The notes beneath the pieces are model-generated. The model saw only the letters and a list, made by a program, of their open reading frames with translations. It was not told where the DNA came from and did no database searches. A DNA stretch of 64,000 nucleotides from an uncultured Bacteroidales bacterium (GTDB lineage: Bacteria; Bacteroidota; Bacteroidia; Bacteroidales; UBA932): NCBI GenBank assembly GCA_946402945.1, contig CAMIYB010000003.1, positions 36,807 through 100,806 of the forward strand, written 5' to 3'. Shown here piece by piece: positions 37,321 through 44,990 of the stretch; the first letter of the stretch is position 1; each line of letters starts with the position of its first letter. Position numbers and translations under genes: made by a program.

Positions 37321-38226
37321 CTATTCCGACATCTCCTTCAGCCGGGCGATACAAGTCCGGAGCGAATCCATCCAATACGGAATTTCGACTCGGAACGTCT
37401 CCTTGAAACGGGTCTTGTCCAGCACGGAATAGGCCGGCCGGCGGACTTTGGAGGGGTACTCCGCGCTGTGGCAGGGCAGAATCCGGCAGTCCCTGTGACC
37501 GGCCATGTCTGCGATAACCCGGGCGAAATCGTACCAACTGCACACACCTTCGTTGCTATAGTGGTAGATCCCGCAGACATCCGCTCCGTCCCCGGGCGCA
37601 CGACGGAGAGCCAGGACAATCGCCCTTGCCAGATCTCCGGCATAGGTGGGCGTACCCGCCTGGTCGAAAACCACCCGCAGGACAGGACGCTCGGCCGTCA
37701 GGCGCAGCATCGTCCGGACGAAATTGCGGCCATATTCGCTGTAGAGCCAGGCGGTACGGAAGATGATATGGCGGACGCCGCTGCGCAGCACCGCCTCTTC
37801 CCCGTGCAGTTTGGTCAGGCCGTAAACGCCCGTCGGGGTGCTTCGGCGATCTTCCCCGCAAGGCGTATTGTAGGGGTCTCCGCCAAAGACATAATCCGTG
37901 GAAATGTGGACCAGGAGCCCCCCGCGGTCCCGCATGACCCGGGCGAGTCCCGCGACGGCCGTCGCATTGAGCCGCTCGGCCAGTTCCGGATGGTCTTCTG
38001 CACCGTCCACGTCGGTATAGGCGGCGCAGTTGACGATCGCTTCCACCCCTTCCGCCTCGGCCAGGGCGCGTACCGCCGCCTCGTCGGTCATATCGAGCAG
38101 GACGGTCGGGGCGTCGGGATCCAGGACGATGTCGGTAAAAACGGCCTCCATGCCGGGTTCCTCCCGCAGCACATCCCGCAGGGACCGGCCCAACTGGCCG
38201 CAGGCGCCCGTCACCATTATCTTCAT
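37321..38226 (-). CDS. rfbD: dTDP-4-dehydrorhamnose reductase
   Basis: MKIMVTGACGQLGRSLRDVL; NCAAYTDVDGAEDHPELAERLNATAVAGLARV; HISTDYVFGGD; YGLTKLHGEEAV. Confidence 0.94.
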   Translation of the reverse strand: MKIMVTGACGQLGRSLRDVLREEPGMEAVFTDIVLDPDAPTVLLDMTDEAAVRALAEAEGVEAIVNCAAYTDVDGAEDHPELAERLNATAVAGLARVMRDRGGLLVHISTDYVFGGDPYNTPCGEDRRSTPTGVYGLTKLHGEEAVLRSGVRHIIFRTAWLYSEYGRNFVRTMLRLTAERPVLRVVFDQAGTPTYAGDLARAIVLALRRAPGDGADVCGIYHYSNEGVCSWYDFARVIADMAGHRDCRILPCHSAEYPSKVRRPAYSVLDKTRFKETFRVEIPYWMDSLRTCIARLKEMSE

Positions 38227-38801
38227 AGCGCGTAGTAATCTACCTGATAATCAAAGAGTTCCACTGCATCGCACAGACGGGGATGCGCCTTGTCTTTCTC
38301 GGAAAGAATGATGGCTTCCCGGGGAAGTCGCCAGTCGATTGCCAGCGCCGGATCGTCCCAGGCGACGGCCCCTTCCGAAGCGGGAGCATAGGGATTGTCA
38401 CACTTGTACTGGAACAGTGCCTCCTCGCTGAGCACGGCGAAGCCATGGGCAAAGCCCCGCGGGATGAACATCTGCCGGTGGTTGTCGGCGGAAAGTTCCA
38501 CGGCCACATGCTGCCCGAAAGTCGGGGAACCCCGACGGATATCCACCGCCACATCCAGCACACAGCCCTGCACGACGCGGACCAGCTTACTCTGGGCATC
38601 CTTTCCCTTTTGGAAATGCAGCCCCCGCAGGACGCCGTAACAACTCCGGCTCTCGTTGTCCTGGACAAAGCGCAGCGGACGGACCGCCGCATCGAAATCG
38701 CGCTGCGACCAGGACTCCAGAAAATAGCCCCGGGAGTCCCCGAAGACGCGGGGTTCCACAATCACGACGCCGGGAAGCGCGGTAGGAATTACAGTCATCA
38801 T
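38223..38801 (-). CDS. rfbC: dTDP-4-dehydrorhamnose 3,5-epimerase
   Basis: VVIVEPRVFGDSRGYFLESW; VQDNESRSCYGVLRGLHFQKG; QMFIPRGFAHGFAVLS. Confidence 0.94.
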   Translation of the reverse strand: MMTVIPTALPGVVIVEPRVFGDSRGYFLESWSQRDFDAAVRPLRFVQDNESRSCYGVLRGLHFQKGKDAQSKLVRVVQGCVLDVAVDIRRGSPTFGQHVAVELSADNHRQMFIPRGFAHGFAVLSEEALFQYKCDNPYAPASEGAVAWDDPALAIDWRLPREAIILSEKDKAHPRLCDAVELFDYQVDYYAL

Positions 38802-38804
38802 CTC

Positions 38805-39713
38805 CTATTCGTCCAAACCGTCAAAGCCGTTCTTTTCATACTCGTCCGCCATGCGCAGCAGATAGGCGCCGTACTGGTTCTTGGCCATCGGACGGGCCAC
38901 TTCGCGCAGATGGTCGGGCGTAATCCAGCCCTTGTGCAGGGCGATGCCTTCCAGACAGGCCACTTTGAGGCCCTGACGTTTCTCGATGGTCTCGATGTAG
39001 GCCGTCGCCTCGGAAAGGGAATCGTGCGTCCCCGTGTCGAGCCAGGCGAAACCCCGGCCCAGCGTCTGGACCTGCAGGGATCCTTCCCGGAGGAAGACCT
39101 GGTTGACGGTGGTGATTTCCAGTTCACCCCGTGCGGAGGGCTTGATGTGCTTGGCTACGTCCACGACCCGGTTGGGATAGAAATACAGACCGACGACGGC
39201 GTAGTTGCTCTTGGGATGTGCGGGCTTCTCCTCGATGCTGAGGCAGCGGCCTTCCCGGTCGAATTCCGCCACGCCGTAGCGCTCCGGATCCCGTACCCAG
39301 TAACCGAAAACCGTGGCCCGCGACTGCTCTTCCGCCCGCGAGACGGCCTCGCGCAACAGCTGGCTGAAGCCGGCGCCATGGAAGATATTGTCGCCCAGCA
39401 CCAGGCACGCGCAGTCGTCCCCGATGAATTCCTCGCCGATCAGGAAAGCCTGCGCCAGTCCGTCCGGAGAAGGCTGCTCCGCATAGGAGAAGCGGACGCC
39501 GAAATCGGAACCGTCGCCGAGCAGGCGACGGAAACCGGGCAGATCCTGCGGGGTGGAGATAATCAGGATATCACGGATCCCGGCCTGCATCAGGACGGAG
39601 ACCGGATAATAGACCATCGGCTTGTCGTAGATGGGCAGCAATTGCTTGCTCACGCCTTTGGTGATGGGGTAAAGCCGGGTGCCGGAGCCGCCGGCCAGAA
39701 CAATTCCTTTCAT
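38805..39713 (-). CDS. rfbA: Glucose-1-phosphate thymidylyltransferase
   Basis: [52 protein letters not shown]; start at 39713 preferred to 39746. Confidence 0.94.
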   Translation of the reverse strand: MKGIVLAGGSGTRLYPITKGVSKQLLPIYDKPMVYYPVSVLMQAGIRDILIISTPQDLPGFRRLLGDGSDFGVRFSYAEQPSPDGLAQAFLIGEEFIGDDCACLVLGDNIFHGAGFSQLLREAVSRAEEQSRATVFGYWVRDPERYGVAEFDREGRCLSIEEKPAHPKSNYAVVGLYFYPNRVVDVAKHIKPSARGELEITTVNQVFLREGSLQVQTLGRGFAWLDTGTHDSLSEATAYIETIEKRQGLKVACLEGIALHKGWITPDHLREVARPMAKNQYGAYLLRMADEYEKNGFDGLDE

Positions 39714-39796
39714 ACTCCAAAGGTAGAAATTTTTTTCCAATAGCAAAAATTCCTATATTTGAGAGAATTTTCCCGTCAGGGGCTGTCCCACGAATC

Positions 39797-41722
39797 ATGC
39801 ATAGCAGAAACTTTCTCATTATCGCACTGGATGCGGACCTGTCCGCGCCCGGCATCGTTTTCAAGACACTGATCCGTTCCATGTCCGCATCCTGCCGGAT
39901 TACACTCCTATCCGAGAAAACGGACCCGGACCTGCTGAACGGAAACATCCGGAACATAGCCCTCAGCAACGGCATACACGGCTGGAGGCGGGCCGAGAAG
40001 AAATGGAAGCGGATCGGCTACAACCCCCAGGATGAACGCTGGGCCCGGCGGACCTTCCGGAAGGAGAAAGAGGCCATCTTCCAGGAACGCTACGACGCCA
40101 TCATCACTTTCGTCGCCAACGGGTATTATTCCGCCCTGAACCTGGGAAAAATCCTGAAGGAGCACATCCGGTGCCCCTGGGTGATCTACAGCGTGGACGG
40201 AATGCCTTCTCCCCTTCCCTGGCTGAACGGGGACACGCTCCTTCACGGGAACATCTCCGCCCGCCTGCGCCTTCTGTGCGCGGATGCGGACCTCTTCTTG
40301 ATGCCCCACCCCCAGATGATCGACTACCAGAAGAGCGTCATCCCCGACTTCAAGGGACAGTGGGACTATCTGTACGGGCCCTATCGCGACATCCCGGAGG
40401 ATTTCCGCCTCCAGCCCCACGAGGGATTTAACATCCTCTATGCCGGCAGCCTGTATGGCCTGCGCAGGATCGACGGCCTGGTGGAAGCCTTCCGCGCCTT
40501 CCACGCCGAACGGCCCGACGCCCGCCTGATCTTTGTCGGAGACGTCTGGAAACGGTACAAGGCCCTCTGCCAGGAGGATGTCCAGGCCGGGACCATCCTC
40601 TTCAAGGACGCAACAGAGCGGATTGGAGATTATTACGCCCAGGCCGACTGCCTGGTGGATATCGCGGCCGATATTCCGGACGACGTCTTCCTCTCGAGCA
40701 AGGTGGTCTGCTATCTTCCCTACCGGATTCCCATCATCGCCATCTCCGGAGACAATTCCCCGGTATCCCGCATTATGGGAGGGGTCGGCTCCATCCTGCA
40801 ATGCCACAACCGCGCCGACGAGATCCTTCCCGCGCTGCGTGCCGTGCAGGGGACCTTTGACTACGCAGACCGCAACACCCTGCTCGAGCAGTTCGGTCCG
40901 GACTATCTGTGCCGGCGCTTCCTCGCCCAACTGGACGGACAGATCGGGAAACGGCAGCCCCTCATCGTCAGCCTGACCACATGGAAAGCCCGTTTCGCCA
41001 ATATCCCGACCGTGTTGGACAGCATCTTCGCCCAGACTCTTCCGCCCGACAAGGTGGTCATCAACCTCGCCGAAGACGAAATTCTCCCGGAAGAACTGCG
41101 CTCCTACCTGGACGCCCACGGGGTCGAGGTCTTCCGCCTCCCGGACACAAAGGTCTATAAGAAATTGATCCCCACGCTGAAACGCTATCCCGACGCCTGC
41201 GTCGTAAGCATCGATGACGACTGGATTTACCCGCCCGAAATGCTGGAAGACTTCATGCGCGTCCACCAGCAGCATCCCGACAGCCCCATCAGCGGCAACC
41301 GGATCCGGGCCTTCCACCTGAACGCCCATTGCGGCTGTGCCAGCCTGACGGAACGGCGCTATTTCGGCGACTATCTCGACTGGGTCGATGACGAGGTGAT
41401 GCGCAACTGTCCCAGCGACGACATCGTTTACACTTATCTCGCCCGCAGAAACGGCTACGGATACATCCGGACCCGGGGGCTGTATTTCGACAATATGACG
41501 CCCTACAACCCTTCGGAGCCCTATTCCGTCATGGACGGGACCCCCGTCCAGCGGAGTTGGGAATACCTGACCGGCCGCTTCGGCCCGGTCGCCGAAGCCT
41601 CCTGGCGCGATGCCCTGCGGAAAATATCCTCTTTCCTGTTCGAACTCAACCGCGACCAGTACAACAGAAAGTACCTGCGGCTGCTCGGCATCACGATCTT
41701 CCTTGAAAAAAAGCGCATATGA
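39797..41722 (+). CDS. Double-domain glycosyltransferase (GT4-like N-terminus, GT-A-like C-terminus)
   Basis: N-term GFNILYAGSLYGLRRIDGLVEAFRAFHAERPDARLIFVGD; C-term PLIVSLTTWKARFANIPTVLDSIFAQTLPPDKVVINL...VVSIDDDWIYPPEML. Confidence 0.75.
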   Translation: MHSRNFLIIALDADLSAPGIVFKTLIRSMSASCRITLLSEKTDPDLLNGNIRNIALSNGIHGWRRAEKKWKRIGYNPQDERWARRTFRKEKEAIFQERYDAIITFVANGYYSALNLGKILKEHIRCPWVIYSVDGMPSPLPWLNGDTLLHGNISARLRLLCADADLFLMPHPQMIDYQKSVIPDFKGQWDYLYGPYRDIPEDFRLQPHEGFNILYAGSLYGLRRIDGLVEAFRAFHAERPDARLIFVGDVWKRYKALCQEDVQAGTILFKDATERIGDYYAQADCLVDIAADIPDDVFLSSKVVCYLPYRIPIIAISGDNSPVSRIMGGVGSILQCHNRADEILPALRAVQGTFDYADRNTLLEQFGPDYLCRRFLAQLDGQIGKRQPLIVSLTTWKARFANIPTVLDSIFAQTLPPDKVVINLAEDEILPEELRSYLDAHGVEVFRLPDTKVYKKLIPTLKRYPDACVVSIDDDWIYPPEMLEDFMRVHQQHPDSPISGNRIRAFHLNAHCGCASLTERRYFGDYLDWVDDEVMRNCPSDDIVYTYLARRNGYGYIRTRGLYFDNMTPYNPSEPYSVMDGTPVQRSWEYLTGRFGPVAEASWRDALRKISSFLFELNRDQYNRKYLRLLGITIFLEKKRI

Positions 41723-43338
41723 CCGTTTCCGTCATCGTCCCCATCTACGGCGTCCAGGCCTGGATTGAACGCTGTGCCCGCTCCCTGCTGAACCAGTCCG
41801 TCTGGCAGGAAATCGAGTATATTTTCGTCAATGACGGCACCCCCGACGCTTCGATGGAAGTCCTCGCGGCCGTGCTGAAGGACTATCCCGGACGCCAGGT
41901 CACCCTCATCGGGCAGGAGAACGCCGGGCTTCCGCAGGCCCGCCTGGCCGGACTGCGCCGCGCCCGGGGAGAATACATCCTCCACGTGGACTCGGACGAC
42001 TGGGTGGAAGAGAACATGGTCGAGAAGATGCTGGAGGCCGCCCGCGCCCATCCGGAAGCCGACATGGTCTTCTGCCAGGCCTACAAGGAATTCGGCGGAA
42101 ACCGCCGGCGCCTCGTGGAGGACAAGCCCTGGGGAGACTGCCGGACCTTCGCACGGGAAATGTTCCGCTTCCGCGCACACGGTTACCTGTGGAACAAACT
42201 GATCAAGCGGAGCCTGTACCGCGAAGATCTCTTCTACCCTACCATCGGGATGCACGAAGACATGGTGCTGCTCGCCCAGCTGCTTGCCGGCGGCGGCGCC
42301 TGCGTCCGGGTTCCGGAGCCGCTCTACCACTACCGCCAGGACAATGCGGCGGCCCTGTCGCGCCAAAAGAAAGAGAAGCGGGATGTGGACTCGGCCCGTA
42401 ACTTCCTGCAATTGATTTCTTTCCTGCAGGAGAAGGGAGAAACGGAACCGCTCGGCAAGGCGCTGCCCGACGTACTGCTCCGCTGCGGCTGGATCGCCTG
42501 CCGCCTGGCCCCGTCCCTGCCGGAAGAATACCCCGTGCTGCGGCGCGGGCTGCTGCTTCTGCGCGCATGCGAATTCCGCAGCCCCAAACAGCTTTCCCGC
42601 CTGTGCCGGGTGAAAAAATGGATCAGAAACGCTTCCTTCCACTGCGACCGGATCCTCTGCTGCATTTTCAATTACAACGAGAACGAAAAATCCATCGCCT
42701 GGAGCGAGCGCCTTTCCCCCTGTTTTGACACAGTCATCCTCGACAGCGGCAGCCGGCCGCCCTGTCAGCATCCGACAGCCGTCCACCTGGACAATATCTA
42801 CTACTCGGGACTGATGAACGAGGCCTACCGCCGCGCACGGGAGGGGAGATACCCCTGGGTCATGATCCTGACCTCGGACCTGGGGATCCGGGACCGGCAT
42901 GTGCCGCGCCTCCGCCGGACGATGGAGCGGATTTCCCTTGCCTGCAACGTCGGACTCTATCAGCCGGCCAACGGCATCTTTTCCCGCTCCCACTCCAAAA
43001 GCAAGGCCCGGCTGTGGGGCGGAATCCGGCGCACCAACTTCCAGGAAGGCTGGTTCCACCTGGTTCCCACGGAACTGCTGGGACGGATTTGTCCGATCGA
43101 TACCGGCGTCAACCGCCTGGGCTGGGGCCTGGACATGGCCCTGAGTTTCTTCGCCAACCGCGAGGGACGCCTCATCCTGGTCGATTCCTCCGTTCGCGTC
43201 CACCATCCCAGCGGAAGCGGATACAATCAGGACGAAGCCGACAGGCAGATGAAAGCGTGGTTCAAGACCATCCCGGGATTCCAGGACCCCTTCCATATGG
43301 AGAAGGCCCGGGGACCCGTCCGATATCCGAAACTATAG
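41719..43338 (+). CDS. Double-domain GT2-type glycosyltransferase
   Basis: N-term MTVSVIVPIYGVQAWIERCARSLLNQS...IFVNDGTPDAS...LHVDSDDWVEENM; C-term second GT-A-like domain (CCIFNYNENEKSIAWSERLSPCFDTVILDSGS...MALSFFANREGRLILVDSSVRVHHPSGSGY); ATGA overlap with upstream gene. Confidence 0.78.
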   Translation: MTVSVIVPIYGVQAWIERCARSLLNQSVWQEIEYIFVNDGTPDASMEVLAAVLKDYPGRQVTLIGQENAGLPQARLAGLRRARGEYILHVDSDDWVEENMVEKMLEAARAHPEADMVFCQAYKEFGGNRRRLVEDKPWGDCRTFAREMFRFRAHGYLWNKLIKRSLYREDLFYPTIGMHEDMVLLAQLLAGGGACVRVPEPLYHYRQDNAAALSRQKKEKRDVDSARNFLQLISFLQEKGETEPLGKALPDVLLRCGWIACRLAPSLPEEYPVLRRGLLLLRACEFRSPKQLSRLCRVKKWIRNASFHCDRILCCIFNYNENEKSIAWSERLSPCFDTVILDSGSRPPCQHPTAVHLDNIYYSGLMNEAYRRAREGRYPWVMILTSDLGIRDRHVPRLRRTMERISLACNVGLYQPANGIFSRSHSKSKARLWGGIRRTNFQEGWFHLVPTELLGRICPIDTGVNRLGWGLDMALSFFANREGRLILVDSSVRVHHPSGSGYNQDEADRQMKAWFKTIPGFQDPFHMEKARGPVRYPKL

Positions 43339-44157
43339 ATACGCCCGTTTCAGGGCGGGATACTCCCGGAAAAGACTCCGGTCGTAGCGAAGCGCGTTCC
43401 AGAAGCATTTGCGCAGCAGAGCCCGCTCCACCGCCGCCACCTCGGGGCCGCCGTGGGTGTAGAGTTCCAGCATGTTGCGGGCCGACTGGAGCCGCCTGCG
43501 CGAACGTCCCATCCGGGTCGAGGCCTGCGGATTGTCCCGGCGGTAATGGACGAGCGGCACGCTGAGTTGTTCAATCGTAGCGGCCCGCCAGATCAACTGG
43601 GTGGAGAAGACGATGTCCTCATGCATCGTCAGGCGGGGGACGAAAATCCCCTCATACAGTTCCCGGCGCGCCATTTTGCTCCAGACATAGCCATAGGCGG
43701 CATCCCGGTACAGGCGGCGCATCCAGCGGACCTTGTTCGAGGGGTCGTAACGGCGTTCGTGGTCCAACTTGCTGTGGTGGGCGTATTCTTTCCAGAAATC
43801 ATAGTAAATCAGATCCGCACCGCTCTCCAGAGCCTTATCCTTCAGGATTTTCAGTGCGCCCTCCTCCATCCAGTCGTCCGAATCCAGATGGACGATATAC
43901 GCCCCTTCCGATACGGCCAGACCGGCCATCCGGGCCCGCGGAAGCCCGGCATTAGCCTGCTCGACGATTTTCACGCGGGCCTCGAGATAAAGGGCGGCGA
44001 CATCGCGCAACACATCCATCGAGCCGTCGGGCGTTCCGTCGTTGACAAAGATAAATTCGACCTCGGGGCAGGCCTGGGAGAGCAGCGATTCGGCACAGCG
44101 GCCGATATAGCGCTCCACCCCATAGATGGGGACGATGACGGAAATCAGCGGGTTCAT
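43333..44157 (-). CDS. Glycosyltransferase family 2
   Basis: MNPLISVIVPIYGVERYIGRCAESLLSQ...FVNDGTPDGSMDVL...HLDSDDWMEEGAL. Confidence 0.88.
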   Translation of the reverse strand: MNPLISVIVPIYGVERYIGRCAESLLSQACPEVEFIFVNDGTPDGSMDVLRDVAALYLEARVKIVEQANAGLPRARMAGLAVSEGAYIVHLDSDDWMEEGALKILKDKALESGADLIYYDFWKEYAHHSKLDHERRYDPSNKVRWMRRLYRDAAYGYVWSKMARRELYEGIFVPRLTMHEDIVFSTQLIWRAATIEQLSVPLVHYRRDNPQASTRMGRSRRRLQSARNMLELYTHGGPEVAAVERALLRKCFWNALRYDRSLFREYPALKRAYL

Positions 44158-44990
44158 ACGATATCTTGGAAACGTTCGGGAATGCGGACAACGATACGGG
44201 CCTCGAACATGGCCGGCTTGTTCCAGGCATAGGGCGGGCGGACGAGGGTCTGGCAGACGCGGGCCAGGCGGGTCCAGCGGTCGAAATCCAGGGCCTTTTT
44301 CGCCGTCACCAGGCGGATGGTGCGGGCGCGTTTGTGCATGTGCTTCTCCCAGCCCTGCGCCAGACGGTCCTTGTCTTTGAAGCGGTCTTCGATGCGGCGC
44401 AGGTCGAAATAGCCGAAGTGGAACAGGTACAAATCCTTGGCAATATGGAAGTTATGTCCTTTTATGCGGTGGAAGCCGCTGCCCCAGACGAGCGGACGGG
44501 CCAGGATGGACGCCTTGGTGTAGCGGGTTCCGATCTGGGCGTAGCGGCGCTGCTGCAGGAAGGGACGGTCCGGCGTGATGTCGGCTTCCTCTCCCAGTTT
44601 CTGGCCGAAATCCAGGCCGAGGGCCGAAGCGGAGTCGCGGATGGGGAGCCCGTCCAGATAGGCCGGAAGGCTCTTCCCCAGGCGGGGGTCCACGACGATG
44701 AACTCGTCGGCATCGGTCCCGATGACCAGGTCATAGCCCTCCGCGAAACGTTCCGCCGCCCGCTCCGAAAGGAAGCGAAGGCGAAGGCGGTCATGCTCCA
44801 CGACCGTGGTGCCGAGTTTCTCCACTTTCTCGGCATGGATCCCCGCGCAGAAGGCGGGAATCTCCTGGTCCATACCGTCGAACCAGACATAGAGATGGTC
44901 CGGACCCAGTTGCCCGCCGTAATACTCCACCCACTTGCGCAGGTAGAAATCGTCGTTGCGGACCATGGTCAGGGCGGCTATCTTTTTCAT
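44154..44990 (-). CDS. Glycosyltransferase family 2/92-like protein
   Basis: MKKIAALTMVRNDDFYLRKWVEYYGGQLGPDHLYVWFDGMD; LVIGTDADEFIVVDP; RIKGHNFHIAKDLYLFHFGYFD. Confidence 0.75.
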   Translation of the reverse strand: MKKIAALTMVRNDDFYLRKWVEYYGGQLGPDHLYVWFDGMDQEIPAFCAGIHAEKVEKLGTTVVEHDRLRLRFLSERAAERFAEGYDLVIGTDADEFIVVDPRLGKSLPAYLDGLPIRDSASALGLDFGQKLGEEADITPDRPFLQQRRYAQIGTRYTKASILARPLVWGSGFHRIKGHNFHIAKDLYLFHFGYFDLRRIEDRFKDKDRLAQGWEKHMHKRARTIRLVTAKKALDFDRWTRLARVCQTLVRPPYAWNKPAMFEARIVVRIPERFQDIV

